Positions 54,577 through 63,986 of a DNA stretch of 64,000 bases are shown piece by piece. The translations under genes were made by a program, and so were the position numbers. The notes beneath the pieces were generated by a model that did not search any database, had not been told where the DNA came from, and worked only from the letters and a program-made list of their open reading frames with translations. This DNA is from Tindallia magadiensis (GTDB lineage Bacteria; Bacillota; Clostridia; Peptostreptococcales; Tindalliaceae), in contig NZ_FOQA01000007.1 in NCBI RefSeq assembly GCF_900113635.1, positions 62,001-126,000 of the forward strand, given 5' to 3'. The stretch's first letter is position 1. Each line of letters opens with the position of its first letter.

Positions 54577-54601
54577 CGATGAAAGTAGAACGGAGAGAGC
54601 T

Positions 54602-55615
54602 ATGGAGTATTTTTTGTTTTTTATTAGTGCAGTAATAGTTGTGTTTGCAGGAACCAGATTAGCAACCTATGGCGATATTTTAGCAACACACACACCGCTA
54701 GGATATACACTAGTGGGAGCTGTTTTAATAGCGGCAGTTACAAGCCTTCCAGAAATATCCAGTAGTATATCAGCTTCGCTAATTGGTTCTCCAGACCTTG
54801 CTTTTGGAAATGTTTTAGGAAGCAATGGCTTTAATTTGGTGATTATTGCTATTGCAGATATAGTACAAGGCCCGGGAAGCTTATTGCGAATGGTGCGTGA
54901 AAGTCATATTCTTTCATCTATTTTTGGTATTATTCTTACGGTGATTAGTATGATGGGAATCCTTATTGCTCCTTATCATATGTTTGAGTTTACAATAGGC
55001 TGGATTAGCAGTTTTAGCCTTATTATTATGATTACATACATGATGGCAATGACAATGATGGTAAGATATGAAAATAAATTTACTGTTATTACAAATACTC
55101 AACAAGATTCTGAAAAAACGGTCAAGAACCAAGATGTAGTAAAGAGTACAATCCTTAAGTTTGTCTTTATGGCTGTTTTTATTGTCATAGCAGGCATACA
55201 ACTATCGATTAATGCTAATATTATTGCTGAAAAATCGGGGTTAGGACAGACGTTTGTAGGAACTCTTTTAATGGCGGGTGCTACCTCTTTACCAGAATTA
55301 GTGGCTACTATAGCGGCGATTCGTATCGGTGCTTATGATATGGCGGTTGGAAATGTTTTAGGTAGTAACTTGCTTAATATGTTCATTATATCAATTTCAG
55401 ATATGACCTACCTTAAAGGGTCTGTTTTTATCGATGTTAGTCAAGAACATTTGTTGACAGCTGCTACAACCATTTTATTAAGTGGAATAGTAGTGATCGG
55501 TTTGTTTTACCGCTCAAAAAGAAGTTTTATGAAGATGGGTTGGGATTCTATTTTAATATTAATAGGATATATGGTGATGCTGTATCTTTTGTTTCAAATT
55601 TCCGTATCATTTTGA
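54602..55615 (+). CDS. CaCA-family Ca2+/Na+ or cation/H+ antiporter
   Basis: A 337-residue membrane protein with two halves, each carrying an alpha-repeat: VGAVLIAAVTSLPEISSSIS and VGTLLMAGATSLPELVATIA. The downstream GNVLGSNGFN and GNVLGSNLLN motifs are also duplicated. These are the ion-binding motifs of sodium/calcium exchangers (YrbG type). The frame extends to 54554, but CGGAGAGAG fits ATG 54602. Ion specificity is inferred from family. Confidence 0.9.
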   Translation: MEYFLFFISAVIVVFAGTRLATYGDILATHTPLGYTLVGAVLIAAVTSLPEISSSISASLIGSPDLAFGNVLGSNGFNLVIIAIADIVQGPGSLLRMVRESHILSSIFGIILTVISMMGILIAPYHMFEFTIGWISSFSLIIMITYMMAMTMMVRYENKFTVITNTQQDSEKTVKNQDVVKSTILKFVFMAVFIVIAGIQLSINANIIAEKSGLGQTFVGTLLMAGATSLPELVATIAAIRIGAYDMAVGNVLGSNLLNMFIISISDMTYLKGSVFIDVSQEHLLTAATTILLSGIVVIGLFYRSKRSFMKMGWDSILILIGYMVMLYLLFQISVSF

Positions 55616-55630
55616 TAGGGGGCCTAAATA

Positions 55631-57199
55631 ATGAAAGTGCTATATAGTGAGCAAATGAACATACTTGATCAAAAGGCTGTAACTGAGTATAAGATTCCAG
55701 GATTGATATTAATGGAACATGCAAGTTTAGCTCTCGAAAAAGAAATAGTAAAACAATCGCAAAAGAGAGCCGTGAATAAGGTGATCATTTGTTGTGGAAT
55801 TGGAAATAACGGAGGAGATGGCTTAGCACTTGCAAGACAGTTGTTAAAGAAAAAAATAGAGATTACCGTTTTTTTATTGGGTAATCCTCAACAATTAAAA
55901 AAAGATTCTCAAGATAATTACATAATGATAAGCAAACAATTGGATAACATGTATTGTTTGAAAAATAATATTCAAGATGAAAAGAATAAAATGGTGGAGA
56001 GATTTCAAAAGGAACTGCAAACAGCCGATTTAATAGTGGATGCATTGTTGGGGACAGGATTAGATAGGTCTATCGAAGGTATCTATGACCTATTTATCCA
56101 TGCTATTAATGAGTCTCTGTGTACCGTGCTAGCCGTTGATATTCCATCGGGAGTACAGGGAAATACGGGCAAAATTTTATCCAGAGCAGTGCAAGCAGAT
56201 AGTACAGTTACTTTTCAGTTACCCAAAGTAGGGAATGTTATATACCCAGGTGCTTATAACAATGGTAAACTTATGGTAGCTGATATCGGCATTCCAGAAA
56301 AACTTATTGATAAAAGTGAGTTTGCTGCTAGAATTTCGGATGCAGATTCAGTTAAAAAATGGGTGCGAAGGTATAGAAAAGATGATCATAAAGGGTGTAG
56401 CGGAACCGTATTAATCATTGCTGGTGTAAAGGGAATGACAGGTGCTACAGTGCTGGCTGCAAAATCGGCTATGAAAAGTGGTGCCGGATTGGTGAGAATA
56501 GCCTGCGAAGAGTCTTTGGTTCAATTGTTTGAACAATTGATTCATGAAACGACGACGATTGGTTATCCTATAGATAAAGACGGTCATTTACTGAAATGTG
56601 CAAAAACTATTTTACAAAGCCAAATAGATTTGGCAGACGTAGTGGTAATAGGACCCGGATGGGGTTCAAGTAAGAGCAGAAGGACACAACTTGAATTTTT
56701 GTTACAAAACTGTCAAAAACCCTTGATACTAGATGCGGATGCATTAAATATCCTGTCCGATAACATGGAGCTATTTGCGTACAATAATAAGCATTGGGTA
56801 TTGACTCCACATCCTGGAGAAATGGCTCGATTGACTGGTTTGTCTGTAGAAGAAGTGAATCAAAACCGATTAGATGTTGCTAAGAATTTTGCTGAAAAAT
56901 GGAATACCACTTTGGTGTTAAAAGGTGCCAATACAATAATAGTAAATGAAAAACAGGAAACTTGGATTAATACAACTGGTAATCCTGGGATGGCAGCAGG
57001 AGGAAGTGGCGATGTTTTAGCAGGAATAATAGCGTCTTTATGTTGTCGAACAGAGACTGTGTTACAGTCAGCTGTTGCAGGTGCGTTTTTACATGGGCTA
57101 ACCGGTGACCTGGTGGCTGATGAAAAAGGAAAATTTGGCATGACATCCGGAGATTTAATCGAATATTTACCTAATATAATGAAAAAAATAATCGAGTGA
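55631..57199 (+). CDS. nnr: Bifunctional NAD(P)H-hydrate repair enzyme Nnr (epimerase + ADP-dependent dehydratase)
   Basis: Repairs damaged NADH and NADPH hydrates. The N-terminal YjeF epimerase domain (about 1-215) has GIGNNGGDGLALARQLL, and the C-terminal dehydratase domain (about 235-520) has the ATP/ADP-binding GNPGMAAGGSGDVLAGIIAS and LTPHPGEMARL. The 522 residues are the usual fusion. Sixteen bases after the exchanger gene, so possibly co-transcribed. Confidence 0.93.
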   Translation: MKVLYSEQMNILDQKAVTEYKIPGLILMEHASLALEKEIVKQSQKRAVNKVIICCGIGNNGGDGLALARQLLKKKIEITVFLLGNPQQLKKDSQDNYIMISKQLDNMYCLKNNIQDEKNKMVERFQKELQTADLIVDALLGTGLDRSIEGIYDLFIHAINESLCTVLAVDIPSGVQGNTGKILSRAVQADSTVTFQLPKVGNVIYPGAYNNGKLMVADIGIPEKLIDKSEFAARISDADSVKKWVRRYRKDDHKGCSGTVLIIAGVKGMTGATVLAAKSAMKSGAGLVRIACEESLVQLFEQLIHETTTIGYPIDKDGHLLKCAKTILQSQIDLADVVVIGPGWGSSKSRRTQLEFLLQNCQKPLILDADALNILSDNMELFAYNNKHWVLTPHPGEMARLTGLSVEEVNQNRLDVAKNFAEKWNTTLVLKGANTIIVNEKQETWINTTGNPGMAAGGSGDVLAGIIASLCCRTETVLQSAVAGAFLHGLTGDLVADEKGKFGMTSGDLIEYLPNIMKKIIE

Positions 57200-57222
57200 C
57201 CTAAAGGGCACTCGATTATTTT
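57185..57222. terminator. Terminator between nnr and the ferritin-like gene
   Basis: AAAATAATCGAGTG pairs with CACTCGATTATTTT across a ten-base loop. The stem covers the nnr stop and can serve either strand. Confidence 0.85.
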
Positions 57223-57255
57223 GTATTTAGTCCTGAAAAGGAACCTTATATTAGC

Positions 57256-57762
57256 TTAAAAAGGAGAAAATCCTTGATCAAACCAGTTGTTTTGCATAGC
57301 TTCTTGGTATTCTTCATGAAAGAGTCGACGATGTTCATTTTCCCACTCACATAATTTTAATAACATTTTTTTACCGATTGGATCCGTAGTTTGATCCGCT
57401 GCCTTTTGATAGTATTCAGCAAAATCGTTTTCAATTAAATATGCCATTCTTAAAATGGATAAATCTGCATGGCTATGAAGCTTATCAGCACTTAAATTCT
57501 CTGTTTCTTTTCTTTTGGTGAATAGTGACTGATCAGGATTTTGTTCTAACTTATGACTAAGGTCTAACCATTCGCCTTTTTCATTTAGCGAGTCATACTG
57601 TGCTTTGAGAATTTCATAGTGTTCTTTCTCTGTTTGAGCTAGTGATTTGAATAAGAGCTTTGCTGTTTCATTTTCTGCCTGATCCACAAAGCTTTCATAA
57701 AACTTTTGTCCCTGAAGTTCCATCGTCATAGCAAACTCAATAATACTTTTTTCTGTATTCAT
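57256..57762 (-). CDS. Ferritin-like (rubrerythrin-type) diiron protein
   Basis: A 168-residue helical protein: EFAMTMELQGQKFYESF, then EKEHYEIL, the LIENDFAEYYQKAA segment and WENEHRRLFHEEY near the end. These give the ExxH pairs expected of a four-helix ferritin/rubrerythrin diiron bundle. There is no rubredoxin domain. TAGGAGGAATATC fits an ATG at 57762 (the frame itself opens at 57783). It is the last gene of a minus-strand set after the FliL-like gene. A role in peroxide or iron handling is inference. Confidence 0.82.
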   Translation of the reverse strand: MNTEKSIIEFAMTMELQGQKFYESFVDQAENETAKLLFKSLAQTEKEHYEILKAQYDSLNEKGEWLDLSHKLEQNPDQSLFTKRKETENLSADKLHSHADLSILRMAYLIENDFAEYYQKAADQTTDPIGKKMLLKLCEWENEHRRLFHEEYQEAMQNNWFDQGFSPF

Positions 57763-57772
57763 GATATTCCTC

Positions 57773-58222
57773 CTATTGTACAATCATTTCATCATAATAA
57801 ATGTTAATTGGCGTAATTGATAATTCACTTTGTAAATTCTCAATTAACTTGTTCTGCAATACATTAAGACCATGAGCATCAAGCATTGATTCGGCAGGAA
57901 TTGAATTGATTGTTTGTGAAATAATCGCTTTAGAACGCTCTGAATAGCGGTTGATTTCACGCATATCATTCCGTGTTTCTAACTCTAAAACAACGGTCAT
58001 TTTAACGTAGGCCCTTCGTCCACCATCCTCTGTTCTTGCGGCTTGTGTGAGAACTTCGACGGGGACGGTATAAGGAGATATGGTTTCTCTTGTCTCCCTT
58101 GATGAATCATCTAGCGTGTAAACAATGTAAAAGGTAGTTAATGCAGCAAAGATGGCAATAAAGAAGAGAAATAGAATTAATGCTATTTCTTTCTTTTTTT
58201 GCTTTGTATTAGTGCGTTTCAT
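57773..58222 (-). CDS. FliL-like membrane protein
   Basis: A 149-residue protein with a lysine-rich N-terminus, one transmembrane helix (about 12-36) and a C-terminal domain like FliL, the flagellar-motor stator-associated protein (VKMTVVLELETRNDMREI, SKAIISQTINS). No other flagellar gene is in the window. It sits between a DHOD-like gene and a ferritin-like gene. FliL homology is moderate, by pattern only. Confidence 0.65.
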   Translation of the reverse strand: MKRTNTKQKKKEIALILFLFFIAIFAALTTFYIVYTLDDSSRETRETISPYTVPVEVLTQAARTEDGGRRAYVKMTVVLELETRNDMREINRYSERSKAIISQTINSIPAESMLDAHGLNVLQNKLIENLQSELSITPINIYYDEMIVQ

Positions 58223-58256
58223 TATGGATCATATCCTTCATCAAGAGATGGTATTT

Positions 58257-59252
58257 CTAAAAAAAGCTGCTTTTTTTCAAGAGCATTTCGATGTATTGAA
58301 CTCTTTCGTAGGCCCAAGGATCCCGCAACTTACTCTTACTCATTTTACCACAAAAATCACTAATGCTGAGATATCCTTTTAATTCCATCCATTTATTAAT
58401 CCCTTGATTGATTTTAGTGATTTGATCAGTTCCATTCTTATAAAGAGCGCTAACCACCTGAACAGATTTAGAACCTACTAGAATTGCTTTCACAGCTTCT
58501 TCATAGTCAAGAATACCATTACTAGCTGTAAGGGGAGAGTCGAGTCGATCGCTCAAAAGAGCGATCCATTGAATGGCTAATAAATCGTCTTGAGCATCGC
58601 TGAAAGAAAAAGTAACAGATTCTGTTTCGCTCATAATATCAATGTCAGGTTGAAAAAAACGATTAAACAGCGTAAAGCCATCCGCACCTGCCTGATCGAG
58701 GTCTGTAATGACATTAGTAAGATGTGTATAATAAGGACTCAATTTAATGCCGACAGGTATACTTACAGTATTTTTAACATGTTTAATAACTTCAATTTGA
58801 TCGTTTATGATATCTTCAGCGGTAACATTTGGTTGTGATGGCAATGAATAAAAATTCAGCTCTAATCCATCAACACCAGCCTTTTCAAGATCCTTTGCAA
58901 AAGAAGTCCAACCATTCAATGTAACGGCGTTAAGACTTGCAATGACAGGGATAGAAACTTCTTGTTTGATTTTTTTGACCATTTGAATATGTGCTGCATC
59001 GCCAGAATGTTCGAGATGAGGAAAATGAGTAATCATTTCGGCGTGCAAATCATTATATCTTTCTAATTGTTCATTTAGCTGATGCTTTTCAAGTTGAATT
59101 TCTTCTTCAAAAAGCGACTTTACTATAACGGCACCAGCACCTGCGTTTTCAAGTTCTTTAACTTTATCTGGCCTTGTTGTTAATGTGCATGCTCCAACGA
59201 CTACCGGACTTTTAATGGGAATACCATAAACTTCAGTTTGTAGAGTAGACAC
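58257..59252 (-). CDS. Dihydroorotate dehydrogenase-like flavoprotein
   Basis: A 331-residue FMN-binding TIM-barrel protein like class 1 dihydroorotate dehydrogenase (PVVVGACTLTTRPDKVKELE, IPVIASLNAVTLNGW, GADGFTLFNRFFQPDID, LTASNGI). The motif after LNA differs from biosynthetic PyrD, and it is longer at the C-terminus. It belongs to the DHOD-like group of unknown substrate often found in anaerobes. The frame begins at 59267, but GGAGGGG followed by GTG 59252 suggests the latter start. No pyrimidine genes are nearby. Confidence 0.8.
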   Translation of the reverse strand: MSTLQTEVYGIPIKSPVVVGACTLTTRPDKVKELENAGAGAVIVKSLFEEEIQLEKHQLNEQLERYNDLHAEMITHFPHLEHSGDAAHIQMVKKIKQEVSIPVIASLNAVTLNGWTSFAKDLEKAGVDGLELNFYSLPSQPNVTAEDIINDQIEVIKHVKNTVSIPVGIKLSPYYTHLTNVITDLDQAGADGFTLFNRFFQPDIDIMSETESVTFSFSDAQDDLLAIQWIALLSDRLDSPLTASNGILDYEEAVKAILVGSKSVQVVSALYKNGTDQITKINQGINKWMELKGYLSISDFCGKMSKSKLRDPWAYERVQYIEMLLKKSSFF

Positions 59253-59381
59253 AAAAAACCCCTCCATTTCATTAGTTTCGCAAACAAAAATACACCTTAT
59301 CTCTTTATGTACCTAAATTATTATTGAATAAACAACATCGCCCATAGATATTTTTGAGAAAGCATTATTCGTCAGAAAGGA

Positions 59382-59409
59382 TTGATTTTTTAAATAAAAA
59401 TGGTATAAT
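59382..59409 (+). promoter_or_regulatory. Promoter of the J-protein/clpB operon
   Basis: TTGATT (59382-59387), a 16-base spacer and TATAAT (59404-59409), 13 bases upstream of the CtsR-like box. Confidence 0.7.
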
Positions 59410-59421
59410 TAAAATAACGAA

Positions 59422-59438
59422 GGTCAAAGAAGGTCTAA
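59422..59438 (+). promoter_or_regulatory. CtsR operator before the J-protein gene
   Basis: GGTCAAA-GAA-GGTCTAA is a near-exact match to the CtsR heptad direct repeat ([AG]GTCAAA, three bases, repeated), with one mismatch. CtsR represses clp genes in Firmicutes. It lies just downstream of the -10 box and 12 bases before the start codon, a good place for repression. Confidence 0.78.
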
Positions 59439-59450
59439 GAGGGTGGTGTC

Positions 59451-60401
59451 ATGAAATACAAAGATTATTATAAAATATTAGGCATCGGTAAAGAAGCATC
59501 ACGATCGGAAATTAAAAAAGCATATCGACAACTTGCTAAAAAATATCATCCGGATAAACATCCAAATAATCAAGAAATGGAGAAAAGATTTAAAGAAATA
59601 AATGAAGCCTATGAAGTTCTTGGTGATGAAGAAAAACGCAAAAAATTTGATCAGTTAGATCGTTATCATGGGTTTCAAAATGGTACTGATATTGATCCTA
59701 ACCAATTTGGATTCGAATTCTCAGGTGCTGGGTTTAAAAACAAAAATCATCAAAATAATAGTGATTTCAGTGATTTTTTCAATCTTTTCTTTCAAGGTGG
59801 AGACTTTGGCGAGTTTCATAAAAATGATTTTTTTAGTGGAGCAGGTTATTACTCTCCAAAATCTGATCAAGAGCCAGTTGATATAGAGGCTGAGTTGGAA
59901 ATTTCTCTAGAGGAAGCTTATAACGGGAAAGAAAAACAGTTTACTCTTTTTTATGGGAATGAAGAAAAAACCTTATCTGTAAAAATTCCTCAAGGGATAA
60001 CATCTGGTGAACGAGTGAGGTTGAGAAATCAAGGGAAAAGCAGTGATGCGGGACGTCGAAAGGGAGACTTGATACTAACGATAGTAGTTAAAGATGACAG
60101 GCATAGGAAATTGGAAGGGTTAAATCTTCATCAAATTGTTTATATTTCGCCATGGGAGGCGGCTTTTGGTGCTGAAATACTGGTTAACTCTTTATCGGGC
60201 AATGTCAGGGTTAAAGTTCCACCGGGAAGTCAGTCTGGAAAAAAGCTTAAACTCTCAAAGCAAGGATATAAAAATAGGGCTGGCGTAAAAGGAGATTTAA
60301 TTATTGAATTGATGATTAGAAACCCAGAAGTGTTAACGATGAAGGAAAGAGAATTGTACAAGCAATTACAAGACGTTTCTCAATATAATCCAAGAAAATA
60401 G
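59451..60401 (+). CDS. DnaJ-like co-chaperone (CbpA type)
   Basis: A 316-residue J-protein. The J domain (about 4-68) contains HPD at 33-35. A Gly/Phe-rich linker (about 75-130, many Asn and Phe) leads to two C-terminal substrate-binding beta domains (about 140-310). The CxxCxGxG zinc-finger repeats of DnaJ are absent, so it is the CbpA/class B type. It precedes clpB by 11 bases. In ClpB systems a J-protein with DnaK feeds aggregates to ClpB, so the pair makes sense together. Confidence 0.9.
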   Translation: MKYKDYYKILGIGKEASRSEIKKAYRQLAKKYHPDKHPNNQEMEKRFKEINEAYEVLGDEEKRKKFDQLDRYHGFQNGTDIDPNQFGFEFSGAGFKNKNHQNNSDFSDFFNLFFQGGDFGEFHKNDFFSGAGYYSPKSDQEPVDIEAELEISLEEAYNGKEKQFTLFYGNEEKTLSVKIPQGITSGERVRLRNQGKSSDAGRRKGDLILTIVVKDDRHRKLEGLNLHQIVYISPWEAAFGAEILVNSLSGNVRVKVPPGSQSGKKLKLSKQGYKNRAGVKGDLIIELMIRNPEVLTMKERELYKQLQDVSQYNPRK

Positions 60402-60412
60402 GAGGCGATAGG

Positions 60413-63028
60413 ATGAATGTAGAAAAATTCACGCAAAAATCTCAAGAAGCTATCATGAAATCTCAAGAAATTGCTTTAGAAAAAAATCATCAGTATGTGG
60501 AGACAGAACATCTACATCTAGGATTATTAATGCAAGAAAATGGCTTAATTCCTACACTGATTCAACATATGGGTATTCCGGTTCGTCATATAATTCAAGA
60601 AATAGAAAAAGAAGTAAATAGCCTGCCGGTGGTTACTGGATCTGGAGCTAAAGAAGTCTATATAACAAGAAGCTTTAATCACACACTTATTCAATCTGAA
60701 AAAATAGCAAAAGAATTTAAGGATGACTATGTAGCGGTTGAACATATTTATTTAGCCTTAATAAGGGGAAAAGAGTTATCCGCAGCTAAGCATTTCAAAC
60801 AATTTAACATCACAGAATCACTATTTTTGAAAGCATTAAACGAAGTGCGAGGTAGTCAACGTGTTACAAATCAAAACCCAGAAGACACATATAGTCCATT
60901 AGAGAAGTATGGAAGAGATTTAGTGGAAATGGCAAGGCAAGGAAAGCTGGACCCTGTCATTGGTAGAGATGCTGAAATCAGAAGAGTTATTCGTATCTTG
61001 AGCAGAAGAACCAAGAACAATCCAGTACTAATAGGGGATCCAGGTGTTGGGAAAACGGCTATAGCAGAAGGGTTAGCACAACGTATTGTAAAAGGAGATG
61101 TTCCAGAAGGCTTAAAAGATAAAACAATATTTGCTCTTGATATGGGAGCCCTTATAGCTGGTGCTAAATATAGAGGAGAGTTTGAAGAACGATTAAAAGC
61201 AGTACTAAAAGAGATCGAAAAATCCGATGGCAAGATTCTTCTATTTGTTGATGAAATTCACAATATCGTTGGTGCTGGTAAAACAGAAGGTTCTATGGAT
61301 GCTGGCAATCTCTTAAAACCTATGCTAGCGAGGGGAGAATTACATTGCATCGGAGCCACGACGTTAGATGAACATCGCAAATATATTGAAAAAGATGCCG
61401 CCTTAGAAAGAAGGTTTCAAAAGGTATTGATTGATGCACCGGATGTTGAAACAACCATCTCTATTTTAAGAGGGTTAAAAGAAAGATTTGAAATTCATCA
61501 TGGAGTCAGGATTACGGATAATGCATTAGTATCCTGTGCCGTTTTATCAGATCGATATATAACAGATCGTTTTTTGCCAGATAAAGCGATTGATTTAATG
61601 GATGAAGCGGCAGCTATGATTCGTACAGAAATTGACAGCATGCCTTCAGAGCTGGATGAAATACAAAGACGAGTAATGCAACTGGAGATAGAAAAAGAAG
61701 CACTAAAAAAAGAAAAAGATTCCGTCTCTAAAGAAAGACTGGAAGAGCTAGAAAAAGAAATACATCACTTGAAAGAACAACAAGAGCATTTGCAAGCAAG
61801 ATGGCAACAGGAAAAAGATGCTCTGAGTAAAGAAAAAGAACTGAAAAGCGAGCTAGAAAACGTTAGGCAATCCATAGAAAATGCTGAAAGAAAGTATGAC
61901 CTTGAAGAATTAGCTAGATTGCGGTACGGTGTTTTACCTGAAATAGAAAAAAAAATAAAGACTCAACAAAGTAAGCTGGAAGCATATGGCGACGCCAGAA
62001 TGCTAAAAGAAGAAGTAACAGAATGTGAAATAAGCGAAATTATCTCCAAATGGACAGGCATACCAATCACTCGTTTATTGGAAAGCGAAAAAGAAAAGCT
62101 TTTGAATATGGAAAAAATACTGCATAAACGTGTCATTGGACAAAATGAAGCGGTAACGGCCGTTAGTGATGCCGTTATCAGGGCAAGATCTGGACTAAAG
62201 GATCTTCACAAACCAATGGGTTCTTTCTTGTTTTTAGGACCAACAGGAGTTGGGAAAACAGAACTTGCAAAAGCATTGGCGGAGTCTTTGTTTGATAGCG
62301 AGAATAACATGGTACGCATTGATATGAGTGAATACATGGAAAAATTCTCTGTATCCAGATTGATTGGAGCTCCTCCGGGTTATGTTGGATATGAGGAAGG
62401 TGGACAGCTGACAGAAGCAGTGCGTCGAAAACCATATAGTGTTATACTTTTGGATGAAATAGAAAAAGCCCATGCAGATGTATTTCATATTTTATTGCAA
62501 GTATTAGATGATGGAAGGTTAACAGATAGTCATGGAAAAACGATAGATTTTAGAAATACGTTGGTGATTATGACTTCTAATCTTGGAAGTCACCATATAC
62601 TTGAGGGTCTTACGGCAGATGCTTCTATTACAGAAGAGACGCGGACTTTAGTATATAAGGAATTAAAAGCTTTATTTAGGCCAGAGTTTCTTAATCGAAT
62701 TGATGAAACTGTTTTATTCAAGCCTTTAGAAAAAGAAGAAATATATCAGATTATTGACTTAGCTGTTCTTCAAATAGAAAAACGGCTTGAAGAACAAAAT
62801 ATCAAAATAAAAATAGACGTAGATGCAAAAAACTATTTAGTGGAGAAAGGATATTCAGCTATTTATGGTGCACGTCCCATCAAACGCTTAATACAGAAAG
62901 AAATGGAAACGGGAATTGGAAAAATGATCTTAAAAGGACAAGTACCGATAGGTAGTTGTATAAACGTTTCAAGTGAAGAACATCGGTTGAGTTATCGGAT
63001 AGAAAAAGATACTATTAAAAAGGGATAA
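60413..63028 (+). CDS. clpB: ATP-dependent chaperone ClpB
   Basis: Hexameric AAA+ disaggregase. The 871 residues show the N-terminal repeat domain (FTQKSQEAI), AAA module 1 with Walker A GDPGVGKT (about 208-215), a long coiled-coil M domain (about 405-530), and AAA module 2 with Walker A GPTGVGKT (609-616). No ClpP-docking loop (IGF/L) was noticed, consistent with ClpB rather than ClpA/C. Regulation by CtsR is inferred from the box before the J-protein gene. Confidence 0.95.
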   Translation: MNVEKFTQKSQEAIMKSQEIALEKNHQYVETEHLHLGLLMQENGLIPTLIQHMGIPVRHIIQEIEKEVNSLPVVTGSGAKEVYITRSFNHTLIQSEKIAKEFKDDYVAVEHIYLALIRGKELSAAKHFKQFNITESLFLKALNEVRGSQRVTNQNPEDTYSPLEKYGRDLVEMARQGKLDPVIGRDAEIRRVIRILSRRTKNNPVLIGDPGVGKTAIAEGLAQRIVKGDVPEGLKDKTIFALDMGALIAGAKYRGEFEERLKAVLKEIEKSDGKILLFVDEIHNIVGAGKTEGSMDAGNLLKPMLARGELHCIGATTLDEHRKYIEKDAALERRFQKVLIDAPDVETTISILRGLKERFEIHHGVRITDNALVSCAVLSDRYITDRFLPDKAIDLMDEAAAMIRTEIDSMPSELDEIQRRVMQLEIEKEALKKEKDSVSKERLEELEKEIHHLKEQQEHLQARWQQEKDALSKEKELKSELENVRQSIENAERKYDLEELARLRYGVLPEIEKKIKTQQSKLEAYGDARMLKEEVTECEISEIISKWTGIPITRLLESEKEKLLNMEKILHKRVIGQNEAVTAVSDAVIRARSGLKDLHKPMGSFLFLGPTGVGKTELAKALAESLFDSENNMVRIDMSEYMEKFSVSRLIGAPPGYVGYEEGGQLTEAVRRKPYSVILLDEIEKAHADVFHILLQVLDDGRLTDSHGKTIDFRNTLVIMTSNLGSHHILEGLTADASITEETRTLVYKELKALFRPEFLNRIDETVLFKPLEKEEIYQIIDLAVLQIEKRLEEQNIKIKIDVDAKNYLVEKGYSAIYGARPIKRLIQKEMETGIGKMILKGQVPIGSCINVSSEEHRLSYRIEKDTIKKG

Positions 63029-63040
63029 ACAAATGTACTT

Positions 63041-63081
63041 CCTCTGATTTAATGATAGAATTAAACCAGAGGATCTTTTTT
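63041..63081 (+). terminator. Rho-independent terminator after clpB
   Basis: CCTCTG..TTTAA pairs with TTAAA..CAGAGG around an 8-base loop, followed by T7. Confidence 0.82.
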
Positions 63082-63113
63082 TATCCGGAGATATAATAGG
63101 GAGCTGTTATTAA

Positions 63114-63959
63114 ATGTTAGAAGCCATGTATTACAAAAAAAATCATAACAGTGGAACGGTGACATGTATGCTATGTCCCCATCGATGTGTGATCACACTA
63201 GGAAATAGAGGACGATGCGGTGTTAGAGAGAATAATGGAGGTGAGCTCCTATCCTTAAATTATGGTGAGTTGACAGCTATTAATATCGACCCTATAGAAA
63301 AAAAACCTTTATTTCATTTTATGCCAGGAAGTAAAACTTTATCCGTAGGCAGCTTTGGATGTAATTTCAAGTGCCCCTATTGTCAAAACCATATCATTGC
63401 CTTTGAAAAACCAACAACAAAAGAAATTTCCCCAGAAGTCCTAGTAAATCAAGCTAAAGAACTTACTATTCCAAGCATATCGTATACCTATAATGAACCT
63501 ACTATTTATTACGAATATATTTATCATACGGCTTTGCTAGCCCAAAAAAATGGTCTAAAGAATATTCTTGTGACCAATGGATATATAGAAAATATTCCAT
63601 TAAAAGAACTATTAAAGTTTATCGATGCGGTAAACATTGACCTAAAAGCTTTTAATAACGATACCTATGAAAAAATATGTCATGGTAGTTTAGATCCAGT
63701 GTTAAGAACGATTAATAAGTCATATCAGGAATGCCATATGGAAATTACGGTTTTATTAGTACCAGGAATGCATGGAGAGTTAGAGCTAAAAAAAATGTTT
63801 CAGTGGATAGCGGCTATTTCCGACAGGATACCTGTTCATTTGAGTCGATATTTTCCCAAATACCGATACACGGCTCCGTCGACCTCCATCTCATGGATGA
63901 ACAAAGTGAAGGGACTAGCCGAAGAGTACTTGAAAAACGTATATTTAGGAAATGTATAA
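63114..63959 (+). CDS. amrS: AmmeMemoRadiSam system radical SAM enzyme
   Basis: A 281-residue radical-SAM protein. The [4Fe-4S] cluster motif is CNFKCPYC (Cys83, Cys87, Cys90). An N-terminal cysteine set (Cys18, Cys21, Cys25, Cys35) and GRCGVRENNGG match the pyruvate-formate-lyase-activating-like AmrS group. AmrS genes are linked to Memo (AmrB) and AMMECR1 (AmrA) genes; a further start is seen at the window end. The reaction is unknown. Confidence 0.88.
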   Translation: MLEAMYYKKNHNSGTVTCMLCPHRCVITLGNRGRCGVRENNGGELLSLNYGELTAINIDPIEKKPLFHFMPGSKTLSVGSFGCNFKCPYCQNHIIAFEKPTTKEISPEVLVNQAKELTIPSISYTYNEPTIYYEYIYHTALLAQKNGLKNILVTNGYIENIPLKELLKFIDAVNIDLKAFNNDTYEKICHGSLDPVLRTINKSYQECHMEITVLLVPGMHGELELKKMFQWIAAISDRIPVHLSRYFPKYRYTAPSTSISWMNKVKGLAEEYLKNVYLGNV

Positions 63960-63986
63960 TGAGTGCAATAAGAGAAGGGAGAAGAT

